Part shown: positions 21,853-28,612 of the stretch, one piece after another
Numbering within the stretch: the stretch's first letter is position 1
Layout: the number at the start of each line of letters is the position of its first letter
Source of the DNA: Agromyces allii
GTDB lineage: Bacteria > Actinomycetota > Actinomycetes > Actinomycetales > Microbacteriaceae
Length of the DNA stretch: 64,000 nt
NCBI RefSeq assembly: GCF_009749385.1
Contig: NZ_WBIN01000003.1
Span: forward strand, 186,001 to 250,000
Reading direction: 5' to 3'
Position numbers and translations under genes: made by a program
The notes under the pieces: generated by a model
What the model was told of the DNA's origin: nothing
Database searches by the model: none
The model's input: only the letters and a program-made list of their open reading frames with translations

Positions 21853-22104
21853 TTAGACGAGCGGGCTTCCGAGCGTGCCGAGCTGGCGCTGCAGGTCGGC
21901 GAGGGCGTTCTGTGCGTCGAGCTCCGTCTGGCGGCGCAGGAGCACGGTCTCGGGGGAGCGGAGTGCCTCGCGGCGGTTGCTCCAATCGAGCAGCGCCAGA
22001 CCGAGTCGGCGGGCGGTGCGCTCCTGCAGGCCTAGTGCCCGCGGTTGGTAGAGCGATGCGCGTCCCGGAACGGGGCGAGCGGCGGTGAGTGACGTGGTGT
22101 TCAC
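21853..22104 (-). CDS. Small uncharacterised protein (83 residues)
   Basis: GTG 22104 is preceded by GAAGGAA six bases upstream, a strong ribosome binding site, so this small gene is probably real. The protein is Arg/Leu-rich with a central amphipathic helix (LQERTARRLGLALLDWSNRREAL) and a second charged helix (RRQTELDAQNALADLQRQL). No signal peptide or membrane segment. I do not recognise a named family; proteins of this size and LGxxLLxWS-R pattern seem common in related genomes (from memory). It may share a transcript with the 20-codon frame 277 bases upstream. The 287 bases on its left (21566-21852) hold nothing I can name. Confidence 0.55.
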   Translation of the reverse strand: MNTTSLTAARPVPGRASLYQPRALGLQERTARRLGLALLDWSNRREALRSPETVLLRRQTELDAQNALADLQRQLGTLGSPLV

Positions 22105-22380
22105 GGTGATTCCTTCATTGGAGGTGGTGAAGATCCGCGCGACGGGATGCCGGCGGGGAGACGTTCGAACGCGCGCTCGAGGCGCGCTGGAGGCGTCGGC
22201 GCTCGTCGACGACGAGACGGAACGCCTACCGGGGAGCGATCGCGCCGAGGGCGACGACCGTGGCTGATCGCAGTGGATCGAGAGCGTCGCAGGCGGCGAC
22301 CGGAGTCGCAGTTCGCGAGGCGCTCACGCCGGATCAGGCGGAGTGACGATCACGCACGAGGTGCGCGAGGTCGGGGCGAG

Positions 22381-22443
22381 TCAGCAGGCCGGAGACACGA
22401 GGAGGAATCCCGTGTGCGGCTTCGTGAAGGTGACCTTGATCAT
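22381..22443 (-). CDS. Possible 20-residue peptide MIKVTFTKPHTGFLLVSPAC
   Basis: A 20-codon frame from ATG 22443 to TGA 22381 with GAGAGGAG placed correctly nine bases upstream (AGGAG at 22453-22457). A promoter-like pair lies further upstream on the same strand. With its hydrophobic, cysteine-ended sequence it could be a leader peptide or a small protein. Being so short it is only a candidate. Confidence 0.35.
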   Translation of the reverse strand: MIKVTFTKPHTGFLLVSPAC

Positions 22444-22490
22444 GGGACTCAACTCCTCTCTCTGTTTCGGGGCGGGTTCGCCGAGTCACG

Positions 22491-22520
22491 AACATACCGG
22501 CATATTCACAGGGAGCGCAA
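22491..22520 (-). promoter_or_regulatory. Candidate promoter for the 20-codon frame
   Basis: TTGCGC (22520-22515) and TATGTT (22496-22491) separated by 18 bases on the minus strand, about 48 bases before the ATG at 22443. Confidence 0.4.
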
Positions 22521-22632
22521 GCGTTGAACGCGAAATCGTTCGAAGATCAGTGCTGGCCCTGAACACAGGTCGGCTGACGGTCGGTCGGCGTGCGCGCGAT
22601 TCCCGCCTGGCTGGGGCCGAATCCGGGCGCGC

Positions 22633-22662
22633 GAAAGGCCCCGCCGTCGGGCGGGGCCTTTC
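22633..22662 (-). terminator. Terminator of the 176-residue gene
   Basis: Perfect 13-bp stem (22633-22645 with 22650-22662), GC-rich core and TTTC at the minus-strand end. It lies 15 bases beyond the stop at 22677. Confidence 0.85.
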
Positions 22663-22676
22663 AGCGAGATCCGGTG

Positions 22677-23207
22677 CTAGAGCGCGGCGGAGGAGGTCGG
22701 CGCAGGGCCGGGCTCGTCGTCGGCGACCCAGAGCTCGTCGTCGGCGCGGAACGTCTGCCACACGGCGTAGGCGATGCCCGCGGCGACCGCGATGCCGGCG
22801 CCGATGGCGAGATATCCGCCGAATCCGGGGCCGCTCTTCTGCTGCTTCGCGATGCTGGCGGCGGCCTTCGGCGAGACGCGCTGCACGGCACGGCGTACGC
22901 GGGTGTCGTTGGCGATGTCGCCGATCGAGAGCACGGTCCCGAGCGCGGAGCCGAGTGCGCGCTCGACGCCGTCGCCTGCGGTCGAGGCGTATTCGCGAGC
23001 CTGGCTCAGGCCGGGGCGCACGTAGTTCTCGTAGCCGGTCCGGACGCGCGGAACGACCTCTTCGTGGTGGAGCGCACTGATCTGGCGGCTCGCCTCACGT
23101 GCGACGGCGTTTGCACGGTCGAGGACCTGCTGCTGGTCTCCCCACAGATCTTCGGCACTACTGCGCAGCCGCTTGAGTTCCTTCTGGCGCTTGCGTGACA
23201 GGCTCAT
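22677..23207 (-). CDS. Uncharacterised single-span membrane protein (176 residues)
   Basis: ATG 23207 is preceded by GGAGGG; residues further upstream would cross the ribosome binding site. The N-terminal two thirds are helical and charged (SRKRQKELKRLRSSAEDLWGDQQQVLDRANAVAREASRQ). A short hydrophobic helix is near residues 128-147 (GGYLAIGAGIAVAAGIAYAVW), then a 25-residue acidic tail (ADDELWVADDEPGPAPTS). The layout suggests a membrane-anchored helper facing the cytoplasm. I do not recognise a named family, though the position before ppiB looks conserved in relatives. No partner can be named. Confidence 0.75.
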   Translation of the reverse strand: MSLSRKRQKELKRLRSSAEDLWGDQQQVLDRANAVAREASRQISALHHEEVVPRVRTGYENYVRPGLSQAREYASTAGDGVERALGSALGTVLSIGDIANDTRVRRAVQRVSPKAAASIAKQQKSGPGFGGYLAIGAGIAVAAGIAYAVWQTFRADDELWVADDEPGPAPTSSAAL

Positions 23208-23326
23208 CTGACCCTCCATCGATGTGCAGCGAATCACTCCATCTTGCCACCGAAACAGCTGGAAGCGGGGTGAGAGTCGCAAACGTGCATTCCCCTTGAC
23301 GAATCCGCCCGTGACAGAATATGGGA

Positions 23327-23866
23327 ATGCCGATTCACACTGCAGTCGCGACGCTCAACACCAGCCTCGGACCCATCAAGGTCGACCTCTACGGCCACCA
23401 CGCTCCGAAGACCGTCAAGAACTTCGTCGGCCTCGCGACCGGCGAGATCGAGTGGACCCACCCCTCCACGGGCCAGAAGACCAACGACCCGCTGTACGAC
23501 GGCGTCGTGTTCCACCGCATCATCCCCGGCTTCATGATCCAGGGCGGCGACCCGCTCGGTCAGGGCATCGGCGGACCGGGCTACCAGTTCGACGACGAGA
23601 TCAACCCCGAGCTCGACTTCACCGAGCCCTACGTCCTCGCCATGGCCAACGCCGGCATCCAGGGCGGCCGCGGCACCAACGGCTCGCAGTTCTTCATCAC
23701 GGTCGGCCCGACCACGTGGCTGCAGGGCAAGCACAGCATCTTCGGCAAGGTGACGGATGCCGCGAGCCAGGCCATCGTCGACAAGCTGGCCTCCGTTCCG
23801 ACCGACGGCCGTGACCGCCCGCTCGACGACGTCGTCATCGAGAGCGTCACCGTCGAGCAGGTCTGA
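23327..23866 (+). CDS. ppiB: Peptidyl-prolyl cis-trans isomerase, cyclophilin type
   Basis: Encodes 179 residues. ATG 23327 follows CAGAAT (23315-23320) by six bases, a leaderless arrangement; ATG 23321 would touch the -10 box. Cyclophilin motifs are intact: FHRIIPGFMIQGGDPLGQG with the catalytic Arg, NGSQFFIT and GKHSIFGKV. There is no signal peptide, so the enzyme is cytoplasmic. It speeds Xaa-Pro isomerisation in folding. The rhomboid gene starts eight bases after it, so the two are likely co-transcribed. Confidence 0.95.
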   Translation: MPIHTAVATLNTSLGPIKVDLYGHHAPKTVKNFVGLATGEIEWTHPSTGQKTNDPLYDGVVFHRIIPGFMIQGGDPLGQGIGGPGYQFDDEINPELDFTEPYVLAMANAGIQGGRGTNGSQFFITVGPTTWLQGKHSIFGKVTDAASQAIVDKLASVPTDGRDRPLDDVVIESVTVEQV

Positions 23867-23873
23867 CACTCAG

Positions 23874-24737
23874 GTGACGGATGCCGGCGCGGAACGCGCG
23901 AACTTCTGCTACCGGCATCCAGACCGTCAGAGCTTCGTGCTCTGCCAACGCTGCGGGCGCACGGTGTGCGGCGAATGCCAGACCCCTGCGCCCGTCGGCG
24001 TGATCTGCCCCGAGTGCATGCGCGAACAGCGCGCATCGGCGCCGCGCACCAAGCCGGCGATGGTCTCGCGCTTCCGCTCGGCCGCCGACCGCGGGGCGCC
24101 CGTGGTGACATATGCCCTGATCGGCATCACCGCCCTCGTGTATCTCCTGCAGTGGATTCCGGGCCTCGGCGTGACCAACGCGCTGTTCTTCAGCCCCGTC
24201 TTCATGACCGAGGTCTTCCCCGAGCCGTGGCGTGCCCTGACCTCGGTGTTCCTGCACTCCACGTCGTTGTTCTTCCACATCCTGCTGAACATGTACACGC
24301 TGTGGATCTTCGGGCGCCTGCTCGAGCCGATGCTCGGCCGCGGGCGCTTCCTCGCGCTGTATCTGATCAGCGGTTTGGCCGGTTCGATCGGCGTCGTCGT
24401 GTTCGCAGACCCGGGGTCGCAGGTACTGGGTGCGTCGGGCGCCATCTTCGGCCTGATGGGGGCGTTCGTCGTCATCCAGCGGCGGCTCGGCGGCAACATG
24501 ACCCAGCTCTACATCCTGTTGGCCGTCAACCTCGCGATCGGGTTCATCCCTGGTGCGAACATCTCGTGGCAGGCGCACCTGGGCGGCCTGATCGGCGGAG
24601 CGCTCGTCGGGCTCATCCTCCTCGAGACGAGGGCACGTACGCGTCTCGGCATCCAGATCGGCCTGCTGATCGGATTGACCGTGGTCCTGTTCGCGATCGG
24701 GTGGCTCGTCGCCAGTTGGAAGATCGGCGCCTTCTAG
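23874..24737 (+). CDS. Rhomboid intramembrane serine protease with N-terminal zinc finger
   Basis: Encodes 287 residues from GTG 23874. The N-terminus is a B-box-like zinc finger with C-x2-H...C-x2-C-x4-C-x2-C...C-x2-C spacing (CYRHPD, CQRCGRTVCGEC, CPEC), common in actinobacterial rhomboids. Six membrane segments follow. The catalytic pair is present: Ser188 in GASGAIFG and His235 in WQAHLGG; the HILLNMYTLW helix supplies the conserved H/N. Rhomboids cut transmembrane substrates. The target is unknown. Confidence 0.93.
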   Translation: MTDAGAERANFCYRHPDRQSFVLCQRCGRTVCGECQTPAPVGVICPECMREQRASAPRTKPAMVSRFRSAADRGAPVVTYALIGITALVYLLQWIPGLGVTNALFFSPVFMTEVFPEPWRALTSVFLHSTSLFFHILLNMYTLWIFGRLLEPMLGRGRFLALYLISGLAGSIGVVVFADPGSQVLGASGAIFGLMGAFVVIQRRLGGNMTQLYILLAVNLAIGFIPGANISWQAHLGGLIGGALVGLILLETRARTRLGIQIGLLIGLTVVLFAIGWLVASWKIGAF

Positions 24738-24785
24738 TTATCCACATCTCCCTCCACAACTGGGGAGAGAGTTACACGCGTGTAA
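24738..24785. promoter_or_regulatory. DnaA box plus 14-bp palindrome between rhomboid gene and crgA
   Basis: A perfect DnaA box TTATCCACA (24738-24746) directly abuts the rhomboid stop. A perfect 14-bp palindrome TTACACGCGTGTAA lies at 24772-24785. Both are far from oriC (12 kb). Confidence 0.6.
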
Positions 24786-24827
24786 TTGCGGCGACCTCGA
24801 GCAGGTGAGACCGCGCCAGGGCGCACA

Positions 24828-24856
24828 AAACGGGCGGATGTCGCATCCGCCCGTTT
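24828..24856 (-). terminator. Terminator of crgA
   Basis: Perfect 13-bp stem (24828-24840 with 24844-24856), 3-base loop, TTTT on the minus strand. It lies 20 bases past the crgA stop and may also stop the rhomboid transcript. Confidence 0.8.
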
Positions 24857-24875
24857 CGTGTTCAGTGGAGCCGGC

Positions 24876-25115
24876 TCAGCGCCAGCGCGTCGTCATCAAG
24901 AAGCCGACGAATGCGATGCCGAAGCCGATGAGGATGTTCCACGAACCGAGGTCTGCGATGGGCAGCTTGCCCTGGCTCACGTAGAAGACGATGATCCAAG
25001 CCAGTCCGAGCAGCATGAAGCCGAACATGACGGGCTTGAACCAGACCGGGTTGGGCGCTTCTTCGCCGCTCGCCTGTTCCGCTCGCGCGGGCTTCGATGA
25101 TTTCGTACGTGCCAT
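24876..25115 (-). CDS. crgA: Cell division protein CrgA
   Basis: Encodes 79 residues: basic N-terminus (MARTKSSKPARAEQ), then NPVWFKPVMFGFMLLGLAWIIVFYVSQ and LGSWNILIGFGIAFVGFLMTTRWR, the two-helix pattern of CrgA. The NP-W-F-K-P-x-M-F and N-I-L-I-G-F-G signatures match. CrgA is an actinobacterial division-site membrane protein that interacts with FtsZ, FtsQ, FtsI and PBPA in relatives. The ATG follows TAGAAT by seven bases, so the mRNA is likely leaderless. It is divergent from the sortase gene. Confidence 0.95.
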   Translation of the reverse strand: MARTKSSKPARAEQASGEEAPNPVWFKPVMFGFMLLGLAWIIVFYVSQGKLPIADLGSWNILIGFGIAFVGFLMTTRWR

Positions 25116-25122
25116 GCGGGCG

Positions 25123-25128
25123 ATTCTA
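25123..25128 (-). promoter_or_regulatory. -10 box of crgA (leaderless)
   Basis: TAGAAT on the minus strand, seven bases before the crgA ATG. It mirrors the TAGAAT of the sortase gene in the same 72-base divergent spacer. Confidence 0.6.
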
Positions 25129-25174
25129 TCCGAGGGAAGGCACGACTCACAGCCGGGGCCTCCTCCGGGCCGAA

Positions 25175-25180
25175 TAGAAT
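25175..25180 (+). promoter_or_regulatory. -10 box of the sortase gene (leaderless)
   Basis: TAGAAT, seven bases before ATG 25188. Confidence 0.6.
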
Positions 25181-25187
25181 CGTCCTC

Positions 25188-26012
25188 ATGTCCGAGATGC
25201 CGCCCGAAGGCCGTCGTCGTGACCGTGGGCGTCGAAGCGCCACGGCCGACCGAGCCAAGCCGCGGCACCGGGTCAGCGTCGTCGGCGTCTTCGGCGAGCT
25301 CCTGCTCACGGCGGGCGTGCTGATCCTGCTGTTCCTGGGTTGGCAGCTCTGGTGGAACGACGCGATCATGGCCGGGCAGCAGTCCGCCGCGGCATCCGCC
25401 CAGAGCTCCGAATGGACCGAGCAGGCCCGTGCGCAACAGGGCGATCAGCCCGCGCCCGACCCGGCGGATTACGGCGACCCGGTCGTCGGCCCCGCCGAGT
25501 ACCCCCACGCCGAGGCGTTCGCCGTCATGTATGTTCCGCGCTTCGACGCACCGGGCACGCACGACTCGGTGCGCCAGATCGCCGAGGGCTACAGCACCGA
25601 CGTGCTCAACAGCTTCGAGACGGGCGTCGGGCACTACCCGGGCACGCAGATGCCCGGGCAGGTCGGCAACTTCGCCATCGCCTCGCACCGCAGCGCCTAC
25701 GGCGGCGGCATGCACGAGATCGAGCAGTTCCAGCTGGGCGACCCGATCTACATCCAGACGAAAGACGGCTGGTACACGTATCGGTTCCGCGACTTCGAGT
25801 ACGTCACGCCATCGACGGTCGACGTGCTTGCGGCCGTGCCGCATCACCCCGAACTGGCCCCGACCGATCGCATCATCACGCTGACCACGTGCAACCCCCT
25901 CTACTCGACGGCCGAGCGTCTCGTCGCGTACGGCGTGCTCGACTCGTGGCAGCCCGCTTCCGCCGGTCCGCCGGCCGAGATCGCCGACATCGTCGCAAGC
26001 TGGGGGTCCTGA
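25188..26012 (+). CDS. Class E sortase
   Basis: Encodes 274 residues. A basic cytoplasmic tail is followed by one membrane anchor (about residues 34-58) and an extracellular sortase barrel. The catalytic residues are seen: His167 in IASHRSAYGGG, Cys235 in ITLTTCNPLYS and a downstream Arg in AERLVAYG. Class E sortases are the actinobacterial housekeeping type that replaces class A and cuts an LAxTG signal. No sorting substrate is encoded in the window. The gene starts a likely operon with the small membrane peptide and the amidotransferase. Confidence 0.93.
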   Translation: MSEMPPEGRRRDRGRRSATADRAKPRHRVSVVGVFGELLLTAGVLILLFLGWQLWWNDAIMAGQQSAAASAQSSEWTEQARAQQGDQPAPDPADYGDPVVGPAEYPHAEAFAVMYVPRFDAPGTHDSVRQIAEGYSTDVLNSFETGVGHYPGTQMPGQVGNFAIASHRSAYGGGMHEIEQFQLGDPIYIQTKDGWYTYRFRDFEYVTPSTVDVLAAVPHHPELAPTDRIITLTTCNPLYSTAERLVAYGVLDSWQPASAGPPAEIADIVASWGS

Positions 26013-26171
26013 GTGTACGGAGCACTGTGGCGGGTCCTGCCCGGACCCATCTGGCTGCGCATCATCCTGCTGCTGCTGCTCATCGCGGCGGCGGTCTACG
26101 CCCTCTTCACGTGGGTGTTCCCCTGGGTCGACGGCATCGTCAACCCGATCGACGTCACGGTGGACCAATGA
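26013..26171 (+). CDS. 52-residue single-span membrane peptide
   Basis: Begins with GTG 26013 immediately after the sortase stop and ends in ATGA shared with the next gene. The sequence MYGALWRVLPGPIWLR is followed by a 20-residue hydrophobic helix (IILLLLLIAAAVYALFTWVF) and an extracellular-looking tail PWVDGIVNPIDVTVDQ. No gap at either side indicates translational coupling. The position between a class E sortase and a PabA-type gene suggests a sortase partner or assembly factor; that is inference. No named family. Confidence 0.8.
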   Translation: MYGALWRVLPGPIWLRIILLLLLIAAAVYALFTWVFPWVDGIVNPIDVTVDQ

Positions 26172-26809
26172 CCCGAATCCTCGTCATCGACAACTACGAC
26201 AGCTTCGTCTACACGCTGAACGGATACCTCCAGGAGCTCGGCGCCGAGACCGAGGTGCTGCGCAACGACGCGTTCTCCGAATCGGAGGTCGCCTCGCGCC
26301 TCGCCGAGTACGACGCCGTGCTGCTCTCACCAGGGCCCGGCAAGCCGTCCGACGCCGGCGTCTCGATCCCCTTCGTGCATGCGGCGCTGGCATCCGGAAC
26401 GCCGCTGCTCGGCGTCTGCCTCGGCCACCAGGCGATCGCCGAGGCCTTCGGAGGCGTCGTGACGAACGCCGAAGAGCTCATGCACGGCAAGACCTCGAGC
26501 ATCGCCCACGACGAGAGCGACTTCTACGAGGGCGTTCCGCAGCCGTTCACAGCAACGCGGTACCACTCGCTCGCCGTCGTCGACGGCACGATGCCGGCGG
26601 AGCTCGAGGTGACCAGCCGCACGCAGGGCGGGGTCATCATGGGACTGCGTCACGTGAGCGCGCCGATCTACGGCGTGCAGTTCCACCCCGAGTCCGTGCT
26701 CACCGAGGGCGGGTACCGCATGCTCGGCAACTGGCTCGCCGTCGCGGGTCTCGCCGAGGCGCCCGAGCGCGCCGCCGGACTCAACCCGCTGCTGCGCACT
26801 GCGGACTGA
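26168..26809 (+). CDS. pabA: Class I glutamine amidotransferase (PabA/TrpG type)
   Basis: Encodes 213 residues, starting at ATG 26168 that overlaps the previous stop (ATGA). Motifs: ILVIDNYDSFVYTL, LLSPGPGKPSDAG, the nucleophile Cys in GVCLGHQAIAEAFGG, and the His-Glu pair in YGVQFHPESVLTEGG. It supplies ammonia to a chorismate enzyme, either aminodeoxychorismate synthase (folate) or anthranilate synthase (tryptophan). The partner subunit is not in the window. In actinobacteria the copy near pknB is annotated either way, so the symbol is tentative. Confidence 0.85.
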   Translation: MTRILVIDNYDSFVYTLNGYLQELGAETEVLRNDAFSESEVASRLAEYDAVLLSPGPGKPSDAGVSIPFVHAALASGTPLLGVCLGHQAIAEAFGGVVTNAEELMHGKTSSIAHDESDFYEGVPQPFTATRYHSLAVVDGTMPAELEVTSRTQGGVIMGLRHVSAPIYGVQFHPESVLTEGGYRMLGNWLAVAGLAEAPERAAGLNPLLRTAD

Positions 26810-26838
26810 CCGCACCCGACGGCGCGACGGCCGGGGGC

Positions 26839-28533
26839 TCAGCCCGCGCAGTACGTGAGTTCGACCGAGGAGTGCTGCGGCACGTCGCCAGGCGAGAGCG
26901 ACTGATGCGTCACCGGGGACCCGGGTTCCGACTTGCAGCCGGGATCGGGCTTCGGAACCGCCGTCAGCTGGAGGTTCTCTGCGGTGAGCAACGAGGACGC
27001 CGCGTCGAGCGTCTGCTCGGTGAGGTCGGGCAGCGTCACCATGCCGTTCGAGATGCGGAAGTTGACCGTCGCCCCGGTCTCGACCGACGTGCCGGCCTCG
27101 GGGTCGGTGCCCAGCACCACGTCGGCGGGCACGGTCGGCGAGGTCACCCGCGTCTCGGACCCGGGCACGAGCCCGGCATCGGTGATCGTGGTCTTCGCCT
27201 GATCGAGGCCTGCGTTGCGGACGTCGGGGACGTCGACGGCCTCCCGGCCGGCTGACACGTACAGCGTGATCGGCGTGTTCGCGTCGACGATCTCGCCCGC
27301 GGCAGGGTCGGAGCGCACCACGTTGCCGGCGACGACATCGGCGCTGGTCTCGTCGATGCGGGAGGCCGAGAGCCCCAGCTCCTGCAGCTGTTCGACCGCG
27401 GCCTCGTAGGTGGTGTCGACGAAGGCCGGCACCTCACGGGCGTTCGAGGGCACCTCGACGGTCGGCTGCAGGTTGAACGCCCAGTACATGACGGCGATCA
27501 CGATGACCACGACGCCGATGATGCCCGACCAGATCCAGATGGCCGGAGGCCGGCGCTGGGTGCGGGTCATCGTCTCGTCTTCGGTGAGCTGACGCAGTGC
27601 CAGCTCGGAAGTCGAGAGCGAACCGGTGGGCGAGCCGAACAGCGAGGCGGACTCGTCGACTCGCTGATGCACCGGAACGCGACCGGATGCCGCCGTGTCG
27701 ATGTCTGCGCGGAACTCGGCCGCCGTCTGGTACCTGCCGTCGCGCGTCTTCACGAGCGCGTGCATGACGACCGCATCGAGCGCGGGGGAGACCTTGGGGT
27801 TGATGACGCTCGGCTTCACCGGGCGCTCGCTCACGTGCTGGTAGGCGACCGCCACGGGGGTGTCACCGCGGAACGGAGGGCGACCGGTGAGCATCTCGAA
27901 GAGCACGACGCCGGTCGAGTACAGGTCGGTGCGGGCGTCGACGGTCTCGCCCTTCGCCTGCTCGGGCGAGAAGTACGAGGCCGTGCCGAGGATCGCGGTC
28001 GTCTGGGCCACGGTCGTCGACGAGTCGGACACCGCGCGCGCGATGCCGAAGTCCATGACCTTCACCTGTCCGGTGGTCGTGATCATGATGTTGCCGGGCT
28101 TGATGTCGCGGTGCACGACGCCCGCGCGGTGCGAGTACTCGAGCGCGGTCAGCACGCCGTCGATGACGCGCACGGCCGCGGCGGGCTCGAGGGGTCCGTC
28201 GTGGATGATGTCCTTGAGCAGACGACCCTCGACGAACTCCATGACGATGAACGGAAGCTGCACCTCGTGACCGGAGGCGTCGGCGACAGTCTCTTCACCG
28301 GCGTCGAAGACGCGCACGATCGTCGGATGCGCCATGCGTGCGGCCGACTGCGCCTCTTGACGGAAGCGCATGCGGAACGCGGGATCGGTGGCGAGCTGCG
28401 GCTTCAGCAGCTTGATGGCGACCTGACGACCGAGCCGGGTGTCCTGTCCGACGTGGACGTCGGACATGCCGCCGCGACCGATGAGCTGACCGACGCGGTA
28501 GCGTCCGGCGAGTACTTGTCCTTCGTCAGTCAC
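26839..28533 (-). CDS. pknB: PASTA-domain serine/threonine kinase PknB
   Basis: Encodes 564 residues from GTG 28533 with GAGGAAA upstream. The N-terminal kinase (1-270) has IGRGGMSDVHVG, Lys41, HRDIKPGN with Asp143, the DFG triad and GTASYFSPEQAKGE. A membrane helix is near residues 345-367. Outside the cell there are about three to four PASTA repeats (VPDVRNAGLDQAKTTITDAGLVPG and similar) ending in VELTYCAG, where a cysteine is second from the last but one. PknB binds muropeptides or lipid II and controls growth and division. It is last in the fhaA-to-pknB operon. Confidence 0.95.
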   Translation of the reverse strand: MTDEGQVLAGRYRVGQLIGRGGMSDVHVGQDTRLGRQVAIKLLKPQLATDPAFRMRFRQEAQSAARMAHPTIVRVFDAGEETVADASGHEVQLPFIVMEFVEGRLLKDIIHDGPLEPAAAVRVIDGVLTALEYSHRAGVVHRDIKPGNIMITTTGQVKVMDFGIARAVSDSSTTVAQTTAILGTASYFSPEQAKGETVDARTDLYSTGVVLFEMLTGRPPFRGDTPVAVAYQHVSERPVKPSVINPKVSPALDAVVMHALVKTRDGRYQTAAEFRADIDTAASGRVPVHQRVDESASLFGSPTGSLSTSELALRQLTEDETMTRTQRRPPAIWIWSGIIGVVVIVIAVMYWAFNLQPTVEVPSNAREVPAFVDTTYEAAVEQLQELGLSASRIDETSADVVAGNVVRSDPAAGEIVDANTPITLYVSAGREAVDVPDVRNAGLDQAKTTITDAGLVPGSETRVTSPTVPADVVLGTDPEAGTSVETGATVNFRISNGMVTLPDLTEQTLDAASSLLTAENLQLTAVPKPDPGCKSEPGSPVTHQSLSPGDVPQHSSVELTYCAG

Positions 28534-28577
28534 GTGCGCCCGGTTTCCTCTCGTCGTCGTGGTCGTCGTGCGGCGTA

Positions 28578-28603
28578 GGCCTGCCTCGCGCACGAGGCAG
28601 GCC
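28578..28603 (-). terminator. Hairpin between pknA and pknB
   Basis: Perfect 11-bp GC-rich stem (28578-28588 with 28593-28603), 4-base loop, in the 79-base gap between the pknA stop and pknB start. There is no T run after it, so it may act as an attenuator or an mRNA stability element; it may not be a full stop. Confidence 0.5.
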
Positions 28604-28612
28604 GGACCGCGA

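Larger units (their letters stand above)
22105..22632. other. Spacer with a possible long leader; no other gene seen
   Basis: About 530 bases. Apart from the 20-codon frame at 22381-22443 and its promoter, no supported gene is visible. 22105-22380 could be a long untranslated leader of the 83-residue gene. Confidence 0.4.

Noticed and set aside
22343-23080. A 245-codon plus-strand frame opposite the 176-residue gene.
   Set aside because: Arg-rich shadow of the gene on the other strand, crossing a terminator.
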